Source of the DNA: Actinomycetes bacterium
Lineage (GTDB): Bacteria > Actinomycetota > Acidimicrobiia > Acidimicrobiales > RAAP-2
DNA: 34,982 nucleotides
Direction of reading: 5' to 3'
Assembly (NCBI GenBank): GCA_021844425.1
Contig: JAKBTL010000058.1
Span: 1 to 34,982, forward strand
Made by a program: the position numbers and the translations under genes. Under the pieces are notes generated by a model that saw only the letters and a list, made by a program, of their open reading frames with translations, did no database searches and was not told where the DNA came from. Below are positions 26,408-34,578 of the stretch, one piece after another (position 1 is the first letter of the stretch; every line of letters begins with the position of its first letter).

Positions 26408-26644
26408 TCAAGTGCGACGGTGCCGGGCGATCGCCACGCCCAAGCCGACGAGCACGCCCACGGGGAGGTCGACCGCGCCCAGCACGACCGCCGCGGCCAG
26501 CCCGCCGTAGAAGGCGCGCGTGACCGCAGGCTCGGACAGGTGGACGTGGACCAGGGGCACGACGAACCCGCCGCCCGAGACCTGCGCCGTCCTCGGGGCC
26601 GGGACCTGCGGATGTCTCGTCGATGCACGTGCGCTCGTTGGCAT
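26408..26644 (-). CDS. Small membrane protein upstream of ctpI
   Basis: A 78-aa protein starting at ATG 26644, with AGGAG five bases upstream. The first 30 residues are Pro/Ser/Ala-rich; then [20 protein letters not shown] leads into a hydrophobic stretch of about 28 residues and the basic end ARHRRT. It fits one or two membrane helices. It ends 40 bases before the presumed ctpI start on the same strand, so the two are probably co-transcribed. A small gene also precedes ctpI in mycobacteria (Rv0108c), but I cannot show homology. Its frame is open upstream into the PEP synthase remnant, with no stop between. Confidence 0.65.
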   Translation of the reverse strand: MPTSARASTRHPQVPAPRTAQVSGGGFVVPLVHVHLSEPAVTRAFYGGLAAAVVLGAVDLPVGVLVGLGVAIARHRRT

Positions 26645-26719
26645 GGCCGCTCCTGTGGTTACTACCGGTGATGCTACGCCCGATCCCCCCCGAGCGCCCC
26701 GCGCGCCCCGCGCGCCGGG

Positions 26720-27530
26720 CACCCGGTCGAGGCGCTGCTCCACGTCGAGCACGGCCTCGGTCGTCAGGATCACGGGGCCCGAGTTGAGCGACATCGAGTC
26801 GATGCCGATCTCGACGAGGAGCTGGGCGATGTCGGGGTAGTCCGAGTGCGCCTGGCCGCAGAGCCCGGAGTGGATGCCGTTGCGGCGGCACCCCCGGGGA
26901 GGCGAGGTCGGAACGGACCATCTTCATCACCCCGATCGAGAGCGCCACCTTGAAGTGGTCGAAGCCCTCGTCGACGCGGTAGTGCACCGCCCGATCGGTG
27001 AAGAGGCTCGCGAAGCAGCGCCGCCAGGCCCCGCAGGTGCTGGTCCCCTCGGTTGTTCAAGGGGGTGTCATGCTGGCCGGCGAAGCTCGCCGGCGAAGCT
27101 GGACGGCGAAGCTGGCCGGCGAAGCTGGCCGACGCGACGTCCTCCGCCGTGGCGGAGGAGCGCACCGCCAGGCGGACGTCCTCGCCGTACTGGCCCTGGA
27201 GCTGCCGGTAGCCGGCCAGGATCTCGGCCTCCACCTCGGGGGGCACGCCCGCTGCGTAGACGACGTCACGAGCCTGACGGGCGCGCCGGGCCAGGTCGGT
27301 CACGTCGCTCGGGTCGAGCCCGTCGAGCGCCTCGTGCAGCGCGGCGGCGACGCCCGACGCGTCGAGCACGGCACGGTAGGCGTCGGAGGTGACGGCGAAG
27401 CCGTTGGGGACCCGAACGCCTTTGGGCGACAGCTCGCGGTACATCTCGCCGAGGGAGGCGTTCTACCCGCCGACGAGCGGCACGTCCGCGATGCCGAACG
27501 TCTCGAAGAACCTCGCGTGGCGCGGAGCGG
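26720..27530 (-). pseudogene. ppsA: PEP synthase (ppsA) remnant
   Basis: Remains of phosphoenolpyruvate synthase, which converts pyruvate to PEP. Reading leftward: RFFETFGIADVPLVGG, then a TAG stop (27463-27465) exactly where the family has the conserved Lys of GGKNASLGEM, then NASLGEMYRELSPKGVRVPNG and VRLAVRSSATAEDVASASFAGQ. A four-copy 13-bp repeat then inserts 13 extra residues, and a frameshift follows near 27040. [20 protein letters not shown] and VRSDLAS continue, then the sequence jumps to the family C-terminus ([36 protein letters not shown]). The central part with the phosphohistidine domain is deleted. The gene is inactive. No separate feature was recognised in 27531-27600. Confidence 0.85.
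27075..27126. repeat. 13-bp tandem repeat, four copies, in ppsA remnant
   Basis: Units of GGCCGGCGAAGCT type lie at 27075-27087, 27088-27100, 27101-27113 and 27114-27126, with one or two differences between copies. The original gene would have held one copy, so three extra units (39 bp, 13 codons) were added inside the conserved ASFAGQ segment. Confidence 0.9.
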
Positions 27531-27600
27531 GGTCATCGTGCCCCTTTCTCGGGCTCTCGGTCCGGGTGCACCGCACGCCCTCGGGCTGCGCGGAACGGGC

Positions 27601-28611
27601 TCACCAGGGTCCGTGCAGGGTCGCGTTGGCCTCGCGCAGCGCGGCGACGTAGGCGCCGCGCTCATGGGCCGCCGCGTCGTCGCCGTCGGGGATGGCGACG
27701 AGCCCGCGCAGCTCGCGGAGGCTCTCGAAGCCCCTGCCAGCCATCCACTTCGCCAGGCCTTCGACGAGGGCACGGGCGTGCTCGGGGCCGTGGCGAAGCA
27801 GCGCCGAGGTGGTCATGACCACGTCCGCGCCAGCGAGCAGGTACCGGACGACGTCCTCGGGCCCCTCGACGCCCGTCGACCCCGCGAGGTCGATCGCGAG
27901 GTGCCGGCGCAGGAGGGCGATCCACGCCCGCGGGAGCCGGCCCTCCAAGGGGTGGGAGAGCCCGAGGGACGGGACGGCCGCCACGCCTCCAGGGTCGACG
28001 TCGGGGTGCAGGAAGCGGTTGAAGAGCACGAGGCCGTCTGCGCCCGCGTCACTGAGGCGGTGCGCCATCTCCCCGACCGAGGTGTAGTAGGGCGAGAGCT
28101 TCACCGCGACCGGCACCGACACCGCCGCCTTCACCTGCCCGAGGATGTCCACGTGGCGCGCCTCGATGTCGCGCCCCGGCGTGCCGGGGGCGGCAGGAGA
28201 GGCGTAGAGGTTCAGCTCCAGGGCCGCCGCGCCGGCCTCCTGCATCTGCCGCGCGTAGCTCGTCCAGCCACCCTGCGTCGCCCCGTTCAGCGAGGCGATC
28301 ACCGGGATCTCGACGGCGCCCGCGGCGCGCTCGAGGAGGCTCAGGTAGTACGCGGCGCCGCGGTCGGCGCCGGGCACGTCGGGGAAGTAGGTGAGCGACT
28401 CGGCGAAGCTCTCGGTCCCCGCCTCGACAAGGCGCGCCTGGCGCTCGGCCTCCTCGTCGAGCTCCTCTTCGAACAGCGAGTGGAGCACGACCGCCCCGAC
28501 CCCGCCGCGGGCCAGCCGGCGAACCCCTTCGACCGTGTGGGACCAGGGCGAGGCGGAGGCGACCACCGGATTGGCGAGCGGTAAGCCGAGGTAGCGAGCG
28601 GAGAGGTCCAT
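27601..28611 (-). CDS. Dihydroorotate-dehydrogenase-like flavoprotein
   Basis: A 336-aa TIM-barrel flavoprotein of the dihydroorotate dehydrogenase-like family (MDLSARYLGLPLANPVVASASPW at the start; PVIASLNG; ALELNLYASP; VPVAVKLSPYYT; STGVEGPEDVVRYLLAGADVVM for FMN phosphate binding). The usual catalytic Cys/Ser loop of true PyrD enzymes is not obvious, so pyrimidine synthesis is unlikely. Members of this family are commonly encoded beside pyruvate:ferredoxin oxidoreductase, as here; the function is not established. ATG 28611 lies one base after the stop of the PFOR gene, so translation is coupled. It is the last gene of the three-gene redox operon. Confidence 0.85.
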   Translation of the reverse strand: MDLSARYLGLPLANPVVASASPWSHTVEGVRRLARGGVGAVVLHSLFEEELDEEAERQARLVEAGTESFAESLTYFPDVPGADRGAAYYLSLLERAAGAVEIPVIASLNGATQGGWTSYARQMQEAGAAALELNLYASPAAPGTPGRDIEARHVDILGQVKAAVSVPVAVKLSPYYTSVGEMAHRLSDAGADGLVLFNRFLHPDVDPGGVAAVPSLGLSHPLEGRLPRAWIALLRRHLAIDLAGSTGVEGPEDVVRYLLAGADVVMTTSALLRHGPEHARALVEGLAKWMAGRGFESLRELRGLVAIPDGDDAAAHERGAYVAALREANATLHGPW

Positions 28612-28612
28612 C

Positions 28613-31600
28613 TCAGGTCTCCCTGCGGGCGTCCGCCGGGAAGCGGCCGGCAGGCCGGGTCGCCATCTCCTCGTAGGTGTCCCATCGCTGGTCGACCGCC
28701 GTCTGCTCAAGGCCGGCCAGGCGCTCGGCCTCCGCCGGGCGGGATCGGGCGAGCATCGAGTAGCGCAGCTCCCGACCCGTGTACTCGGCGAGGGGGATGC
28801 GGGGCCTCGGCGAGTCGAGGAGGAACGGGTTCGCCCCTGCGGCCCGGAGCACCGGGTCGTAGCGGACGAGCGGCCAGTACCCGCTCGCCACCGCCCGGTA
28901 CTGCTGGGAGAGCCCGTCACGCATCTCGATGCCGTGCGCGATGCAGTGGCTGTAGGCGATGAGGAGGGAGGGGCCGTCGTAGGCCTCTGCCTCCCGGAAC
29001 GCCCGCAGCGTCTGTTGGGGGTCGGCCCCCATCGCCACGCGGGCCACGTAGACGTTCCCGTAGGCGATGGCCTGCAGCGCGAGGTCCTTCTTCTCGGTGC
29101 GCTTCCCCGCCGCGGCGAACTTGGCAACCGCACCGAGCGGGGTCGCCTTCGACGCCTGGCCGCCGGTGTTGGAGTACACCTCGGTGTCGAGCACGAGCAC
29201 GTTCACGTCACGACCGCTCGCGAGCACGTGGTCGAGCCCGCCTGCGCCGATGTCGTAGGCCCACCCGTCGCCCCCCACGATCCAGACGCTGCGGCGCAGC
29301 AGGTGGTCGGCGACGCTGGCGAGGTCGGCGGCTTCGGGCCGCTCGGCGCTCTCGAGGTGCTCGCGCAGCACGGCGAGGCGCTGGCGCTGGTCCTCGAGCT
29401 CGGACTCCGTGCGCTGGGGTGCCGTCAGGATCTCGTCGACGAGGTCGGCGCCGACGACGTCGGCGAGCTCGCCCAGCCGCAGGCGCGCGAGGGCGAGGTG
29501 CTGGTCGGCGGCCAGGCGGAAGCCCAGCCCGAACTCGGCGTTGTCCTCGAACAGCGAGTTGGACCACGCAGGGCCGCGCCCCTCGGGGGTCGCCGCCCAC
29601 GGCGTGGTCGGAAGGTTGCCGCCGTAGATCGACGAGCAGCCCGTCGCGTTGGCGATGATCGCCCGGTCACCGAAGAGCTGGGAGAGCAGCTTCAGGTAGG
29701 GGGTCTCGCCGCAGCCCGCGCAGGCGCCCGAGAACTCGAAGAGCGGGGTGAGGAACTGCGTGCCGCGCACGGTGCCGAAGTCGACCCGCGGGCGCTCAGG
29801 GGCAGGGAGGGACTCGAAGTACGCGACGTGCTCTCGCGCCGCGCCGACGAGCGCCTCGCGCCAGGCCAGGTTGACCGCCTTGCGGGACGGATCGCTCGGC
29901 GACGCGACCGGGCACGCCTCGACGCACAGCGCGCAGCCCGTGCAGTCCTCGACGTAGACCTGGAGCGAGAACACCGTGCCGGGCAGCCCCCGGGCGCGCA
30001 GGGGCGCGGCGAGGAAGCCGGGGGGCGCCTGCTCGAGGGACGACGAGTCGAAGTACTTGGAGCGGATCACGCTGTGGGGGCAGACGAAGCTGCAGTTGCC
30101 GCACTGGATGCACAGGTCCGGGTCCCATTCGGCCACGAGGTCCGAGATGTTGCGCTTCTCGTAGGCGGAGGTACCGCTCGGCCAGGTGCCGTCGGCCGGC
30201 AGCGCGCTCACCGGGAGCTCGTCGCCGTGGCCGGCCATCATGACTGCGGTGACGTTCCGCACGAACTCCGGAGCGCTCGGCGGGACGAGCGGCGGCGGCT
30301 CCGCTGCCGAGGTGACCCGTGCCGGCAGCTCGACGCGCTCGAGACGCTCGAGCGCCCGATCGACCGCGGCGAGGTTGGCCTCGACCACCACCTTCCCGCG
30401 CCGGCCGTAGGTCTTCTCGATCGCCCCCTTCACGCGCGCGACCGCCGTCGACTGCTCGAGCACGCCAGAGATGGCGAAGAAGCACACCTGGAGGACCGTG
30501 TTCACCCGGCTCCCGAGGCCGAGCTCCCGGGCGATGTCGGCGGCGTCGATCACGTACAGCGAGATGCCCTTCTCCAGGATCTGGGTCTGCACGGGCCGCG
30601 TCAGCCGGTCCCAGACCTCGGCGGCGGGGTACGGGCAGTTGAGCAGCAAGGTGGCCCCGGGGGCCGCTCGGGCGAGCACCTCGTCGCGGTCGAGGAGGCC
30701 GAACTGGTGGCAGCCGACGAAGCCGGCCTGGTCGACCAGGTACGGCGCCTTGATCGGCTCGGGACCGAAGCGGAGGTGCGAGACGGTCTCGGACCCGGAC
30801 TTCTTCGAGTCGTAGACGAAGTACCCCTGGGCGTAGCGCTGCGCGTCGCCGAGGATCTTGATGGTGTTCTTGTTGGCGCCGACCGTCCCGTCCGACCCCA
30901 GCCCGAAGAAGACCGCCCGGAGCGTCCCCGGCGGCTCGATGTCGACCGGCTCGCCGTAGGAGATGCTCGTTCCCGAGACGTCGTCGTTGATGCCCACCGT
31001 GACCCGCTGCCGGGGGCGAGGGCGGGCGAGCTCGTCGAGCACGCCGGCGACCATCGCAGGGGTGAGCTCCTTCGAGCTCAGCCCGTACCGCCCGCCCGTC
31101 ACACGCGGCATGGCGTCCCGGCGGCCGAGCGCGTGCCCCTCGGCGAGGGCGCCGAGCACGTCGAGGAAGAGCGGCTCCCCGAACGATCCGGGCTCCTTGG
31201 TCCGGTCCAAGACCGCGACCTGTCGGACCGAGGCCGGCAGCGCGGCGAGGAGCGCGTCCACGGGGAAGGGCCGGTACAGGCGGACCGTGAGGGTTCCCAC
31301 CCGCTCTGCGCGATCGGCGAGGCGGGCGACCGTCTCTCGGGCGGTCTCCGCGCCCGAGCCCATGGCCACGACCACCCGTTCGGCCTCGGGATGGCCGGTG
31401 TAGTCGACGAGCCCGTAGCGCCGGCCGGTGCGCTCCGCCAGGGCCTCCATGGACTGCTCCACGAGCTCTGGCACGCGTGCGTAGAGCGGGTTCACGGTCT
31501 CGCGGGCCTGGAAGTAGACGTCGGGGTTCTGCGAGGTCCCCCGCACGAACGCGTGCTCGGGGGACATCGCCCTGGCGCGATGGGCGCGGACGAGCTCGGT

Positions 31601-32182
31601 GGGCACCATGGCGGCGAGGTCGGCGTCGGAGAGCAGCTCGATCGTGTTGAGCTCGTGGCTGGTCCTGAACCCGTCGAAGAAGTGGACGAAGGGCACCCGC
31701 GAGGCGAGCGTGGCCGCCTGGGCCACCGCGGCGAGATCGTGGGCCTCTTGGACGCAGGACGACGAGAGCAGGGCGAAGCCGGTCTGCCGGACCGCCATCA
31801 CGTCCTGGTGGTCCCCGAAGATCGACAGCCCCTGGGCCGCGAGCGACCGGGCCGCCACGTGGAACACCGCCGGAGTGAGCTCGCCTGCGATCTTGTACAT
31901 GTCGGGGATCATGAGAAGGAGCCCCTGGGAGGCGGTGAACGTCGTCGAGAGCGCGCCCGCCTGCAAGGCGCCGTGGAGCGCGCCGGCGGCACCGGCCTCG
32001 CTCTGCATCTCCACCACCACCGGGACGCTGCCGTAGATGTTGGTGCGGCCCCTGGCCGACCACTCGTCGGCAAGCTCTGCCATCGGCGAGGCCGGCGTGA
32101 TGGGGAAGATGGCGCAGACCTCGTTCATGCGGTACGCGACCGACACCGCCGCCTCGTTGCCGTCGACCGTCGCGCGCATCAT
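28613..32182 (-). CDS. nifJ: Pyruvate:ferredoxin oxidoreductase (single chain)
   Basis: A 1,189-aa homodimeric-type pyruvate:ferredoxin (flavodoxin) oxidoreductase, which converts pyruvate and CoA to acetyl-CoA, CO2 and reduced ferredoxin. The full-length domain order is present: the N-terminal pyrimidine-binding part (NEVCAIFPITPASPMAELA), the transketolase C-terminal-like part, the gamma part (FFGLGSDGTVGANKNTIKIL), two [4Fe-4S] motifs CIQCGNCSFVCP (about 690) and CTGCALCVEACP (about 747), and the TPP domain with CAGCGETPY (about 820) and GGDGWAYDIGAGG (about 967). ATG 32179 (second Met) has the better spacing from GGAGG. It lies between the GltD-like gene (19-bp gap) and the dihydroorotate-dehydrogenase-like gene, both same strand. 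The enzyme is oxygen-sensitive in most hosts, suggesting a low-oxygen role. Confidence 0.95.
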   Translation of the reverse strand: MMRATVDGNEAAVSVAYRMNEVCAIFPITPASPMAELADEWSARGRTNIYGSVPVVVEMQSEAGAAGALHGALQAGALSTTFTASQGLLLMIPDMYKIAGELTPAVFHVAARSLAAQGLSIFGDHQDVMAVRQTGFALLSSSCVQEAHDLAAVAQAATLASRVPFVHFFDGFRTSHELNTIELLSDADLAAMVPTELVRAHRARAMSPEHAFVRGTSQNPDVYFQARETVNPLYARVPELVEQSMEALAERTGRRYGLVDYTGHPEAERVVVAMGSGAETARETVARLADRAERVGTLTVRLYRPFPVDALLAALPASVRQVAVLDRTKEPGSFGEPLFLDVLGALAEGHALGRRDAMPRVTGGRYGLSSKELTPAMVAGVLDELARPRPRQRVTVGINDDVSGTSISYGEPVDIEPPGTLRAVFFGLGSDGTVGANKNTIKILGDAQRYAQGYFVYDSKKSGSETVSHLRFGPEPIKAPYLVDQAGFVGCHQFGLLDRDEVLARAAPGATLLLNCPYPAAEVWDRLTRPVQTQILEKGISLYVIDAADIARELGLGSRVNTVLQVCFFAISGVLEQSTAVARVKGAIEKTYGRRGKVVVEANLAAVDRALERLERVELPARVTSAAEPPPLVPPSAPEFVRNVTAVMMAGHGDELPVSALPADGTWPSGTSAYEKRNISDLVAEWDPDLCIQCGNCSFVCPHSVIRSKYFDSSSLEQAPPGFLAAPLRARGLPGTVFSLQVYVEDCTGCALCVEACPVASPSDPSRKAVNLAWREALVGAAREHVAYFESLPAPERPRVDFGTVRGTQFLTPLFEFSGACAGCGETPYLKLLSQLFGDRAIIANATGCSSIYGGNLPTTPWAATPEGRGPAWSNSLFEDNAEFGLGFRLAADQHLALARLRLGELADVVGADLVDEILTAPQRTESELEDQRQRLAVLREHLESAERPEAADLASVADHLLRRSVWIVGGDGWAYDIGAGGLDHVLASGRDVNVLVLDTEVYSNTGGQASKATPLGAVAKFAAAGKRTEKKDLALQAIAYGNVYVARVAMGADPQQTLRAFREAEAYDGPSLLIAYSHCIAHGIEMRDGLSQQYRAVASGYWPLVRYDPVLRAAGANPFLLDSPRPRIPLAEYTGRELRYSMLARSRPAEAERLAGLEQTAVDQRWDTYEEMATRPAGRFPADARRET

Positions 32183-32201
32183 CCCTCCCCCGCCGCCCGC
32201 A

Positions 32202-33848
32202 TCAGGCGCTGTCCCCGGCAGTACCCGCCTCGGGGACCATCTCGATCGCGTGGACCGGGCACTGCTCGAAGCACGCCGCGCACCCCGTGCAGCGCTCGTA
32301 GTCGAACCGGTAGCGCTGGCCGACCCCGAGCTTGATCACAGCGTCCTCAGGGCACGCACCCACGCAGCCGTCGCACTCGAAGCAGTTCCCGCACGACAGG
32401 CACCTGGCCGCCTCGTAGACGGCCTCCTCGGCGCTGAGACCACCGCGGACCTCGGAGAAGTCCGCCACCCGCTCGCTCGGCGCGAGCTCCGGCTGGCGCC
32501 GGCGGGAGAAGTCGCCGAAGTACCACAGGTGCAGCCCTTCGAAAGTGGCCAGCGCGTGGCGCGGGGCGGCGGGGGATTCGGAGCCCGAGAGCCAGGCATC
32601 GATGTGCCGGGCGGCCACCTTGCCGTGCCCGACGCCGACGGTCACCGTCCGCTCGGCAGGCACCATGTCCCCGCCGGCGAAGACCCCCGGGCAGCCGGTC
32701 ATCATCGTCGCGGAGACCTTGACGGTGCCGTCGGAAGAGAGCTCCACCCCCGGCACCGCTCGGAGGAAGTCGGTGTCGGCGTCCTGTCCGACGGCGAGGA
32801 TCAGGCTGTCGGCAGGGAGCGTCTCGAACCGCCCGGTCGGGTGAGGCACCCCGTGGTCGTCGAGCTGCATCACCTCGACGGTCAGCTCGGGCCCTTCGAA
32901 GGCGCTGATGGTGCGCAGCCAGTTGATCCGCACGCCCTCGGCCTCGGCCTCCTCGGCCTCTTCCTCGTGTGCCGGCATCTGGGCCCGGGTGCGGCGGTAG
33001 ACGATCAGGGTCTCTTCTGCTCCGAGCCGCCGCGCCGTGCGCGCCGCGTCCATGGCGGTGTTGCCGCCGCCGTAGACCGCGACCCGGCGCCCGATCGCCG
33101 GCCGCTCGCCGGCAGCGACCCGCTCGAGGAACCCGACGGCGTCGACGATCCGGGTCGCGTCGCTCGCAGGGATGTCGACCCGCTTGGAGAGGTGCGCGCC
33201 CACCGCGACGAACACGGCGTCGAACCGCCCCTCTTCCCGCTCGGCCGCAAGGTCCTCGACGTGGTGGTCGGTGGTGATCCTCACCCCAAGCGCAGCGATC
33301 CGCTCCATCTCGGCGGACAGCACGTCGCGGGGCAACCGGTAGGCGGGGATGCCGTAGCGCATCATCCCCCCGGGCTCCGCGCCGCGGTCGCGGATCTCGA
33401 CGTCGTGGCCGCGCCTCGCCAGGTGGTAGGCGGCCGACAACCCGCTCGGTCCGGCGCCCACGACGAGGACCCGCTTGCCGCTGCGGGCAGGCGGCTGCTC
33501 GAACGCCCATCCCCGCTCGAGGGCGAGGTCGCCCAAGAACCGCTCCACCGCGTGGATCGACACCGCCTCGTCGAGCTCCGCGCGGTTGCACGAGCTCTCG
33601 CAGGGGTGGTAGCAGACGCGGCCGTGCACGGCCGGCAACGGGTTGTCGGCGACGAGGACCCGCCACGCCTGCTCGGGGCGCCCTGCCTCGACCTCGGCCA
33701 GCCAGGCCTGGATGTTCTCTCCCGCCGGGCAGGCTGTGTTGCACGGAGGCAGCAGGTCGACGTAGACGGGCCTGCGGCTCCGGACGGGCCCTGCCCGCGG
33801 GGTCTCGCTCAGTAAGTCGGGCAGCGCGGTGAGATCACGCCGGCTCAT
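32202..33848 (-). CDS. GltD-like FAD/NAD(P) oxidoreductase with ferredoxin tail
   Basis: A 548-aa protein related to the small subunit of glutamate synthase. An N-terminal Fe-S region (PPCNTACPAGENIQAWL, CYHPCESSC) precedes the FAD fold (VVGAGPSGLSAAYHL, about 127) and the NAD(P)H fold (VYGGGNTAMDAARTA, about 259). A C-terminal ferredoxin part carries CLSCGNCFECDGCVGACP (about 481) and CTGCAACFEQCP (about 519). This layout fits electron transfer between NAD(P)H and ferredoxin. Lying first in the operon before PFOR, it probably links NAD(P)H to the ferredoxin pool used or made by PFOR (inference). No large glutamate synthase subunit is nearby, so glutamate synthesis is unlikely. Confidence 0.87.
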   Translation of the reverse strand: MSRRDLTALPDLLSETPRAGPVRSRRPVYVDLLPPCNTACPAGENIQAWLAEVEAGRPEQAWRVLVADNPLPAVHGRVCYHPCESSCNRAELDEAVSIHAVERFLGDLALERGWAFEQPPARSGKRVLVVGAGPSGLSAAYHLARRGHDVEIRDRGAEPGGMMRYGIPAYRLPRDVLSAEMERIAALGVRITTDHHVEDLAAEREEGRFDAVFVAVGAHLSKRVDIPASDATRIVDAVGFLERVAAGERPAIGRRVAVYGGGNTAMDAARTARRLGAEETLIVYRRTRAQMPAHEEEAEEAEAEGVRINWLRTISAFEGPELTVEVMQLDDHGVPHPTGRFETLPADSLILAVGQDADTDFLRAVPGVELSSDGTVKVSATMMTGCPGVFAGGDMVPAERTVTVGVGHGKVAARHIDAWLSGSESPAAPRHALATFEGLHLWYFGDFSRRRQPELAPSERVADFSEVRGGLSAEEAVYEAARCLSCGNCFECDGCVGACPEDAVIKLGVGQRYRFDYERCTGCAACFEQCPVHAIEMVPEAGTAGDSA

Positions 33849-33873
33849 CGCAGCTGCCCAGCGACGACGTCGC

Positions 33874-34302
33874 TCAACTGGCGCTCGCCGCGGGGATGAC
33901 TTCCTTCTTCTCCGACGTGCTCACCTCGATGCGCCGGGCCTTGGCCTGCTCGGCGACGGGGATGGTCAGCCGCAGCACCCCGTCCTCGTAGGCGGCGGCG
34001 ATCCTGTCGGTGTCGAGGTTCTCGCCGAGGAACAGCTCCCTCGTGAACGTGCCGACGGGCCGCTCGCTCACCACGATCTCCACGCCCTCAGTCTTCCACT
34101 GGCGCTCCGCCTTCACGCTGAGCACGTTCTTCTCCACCGTCACCTCGATCGAGCCTGGCTGCACGCCCGGAAGGTCGAGGTCCACGTGGAACACGTCGCC
34201 GATGCGGTAGGCGTCGAGCGGCATGGAGCGCGTCCGCCTGGTGTCCCGCAGCTGGTCGGCGAAGTCGTCGAGCCCCCGGAATGGATCGGACCTCATCAAC
34301 AC
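33874..34302 (-). CDS. Hsp20/alpha-crystallin small heat-shock protein
   Basis: A 142-aa ATP-independent chaperone. The alpha-crystallin domain spans about residues 34-126: PLDAYRIGDVFHVDLDLPGV, VEKNVLSVKAERQWKTEG, GTFTRELFLGENLD and YEDGVLRLTIPVAE. GTG 34302 has AGGGG six bases upstream; ATG 34296 is the alternative and loses two residues. It lies 25 bp upstream of the GltD-like gene on the same strand and may head that operon. Hsp20 genes are typical of hypoxia/dormancy and heat-stress sets. No HAIR or CIRCE element was seen upstream. Confidence 0.9.
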   Translation of the reverse strand: MLMRSDPFRGLDDFADQLRDTRRTRSMPLDAYRIGDVFHVDLDLPGVQPGSIEVTVEKNVLSVKAERQWKTEGVEIVVSERPVGTFTRELFLGENLDTDRIAAAYEDGVLRLTIPVAEQAKARRIEVSTSEKKEVIPAASAS

Positions 34303-34509
34303 GGCGTTCCCCTCTCGTGCCCGTGGCTCCCGCGTGCCGTCTTTCCTCCGCGTGCCAGCATCGTCCCCACGGGCGGCCCTCGCCAGGGCCGAACGTCCCG
34401 GAGCCGGTCCGCGCTCGCCGAGAGCACCGCGGACGCCAGCGCGACCCCGACGAAGAGCTCTCCGAGCTCCAGCCCGCCCTCGGGACCGGCGCCGTCACTG
34501 CGATCCTTG
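34303..34509. other. intergenic stretch without a recognised gene
   Basis: Between hsp20 and the TnpB end hairpin. A minus-strand frame here reads LELGELFVGVALASAVLSASADRLRDVR, which has coding-like composition but no start, context or family I recognise. It could be a fragment interrupted by the insertion of the neighbouring TnpB element. Confidence 0.3.
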
Positions 34510-34560
34510 CGTTGACCTCCTCCCACGGCTGAAGCCGGGGGATTCCGACGTGTCTCCCTG
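34510..34560 (-). ncRNA. TnpB-element right end / 3' part of omega-RNA
   Basis: On the minus strand, about 20 bases after the TnpB stop, comes a hairpin with a CTTCAG-like loop (CCCCCGGCTTCAGCCGTGGG, 34522-34541; one mismatch) followed by AGGAGGTCAAC. This stem plus GGAGGTCAA is a familiar ending of IS200/IS605-type TnpB elements, where it forms both the right end of the element and the 3' scaffold of the guide RNA. The guide would start near 34510 and read leftward on the plus map. The 5' extent of the RNA is not determined. Confidence 0.55.
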
Positions 34561-34578
34561 GCTGTCTCACCGTAGGCA

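Noticed and set aside
26368-26628. N-terminal extension of CtpI to 26628
   Set aside because: The extra 87 residues are Arg/Ser/Trp-rich and out of frame with the well-formed 78-aa membrane gene in the same DNA.
26645-26720. DosR-type operator upstream of the small gene and ctpI
   Set aside because: No GGGACT...AGTCCC-like palindrome was seen; the island idea rests on gene content alone.
28934-32335. 1,133-codon open frame on the plus strand opposite PFOR
   Set aside because: It is the antisense shadow of nifJ and the GltD-like gene; the minus strand has full domain order and catalytic motifs, while the plus frame has only biased Arg/Gly/Glu/Asp composition.
34303-34400. HAIR/CIRCE heat-shock operator upstream of hsp20
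   Set aside because: No CTTGAGT...ACTCAAG or CIRCE-type inverted repeat was seen.
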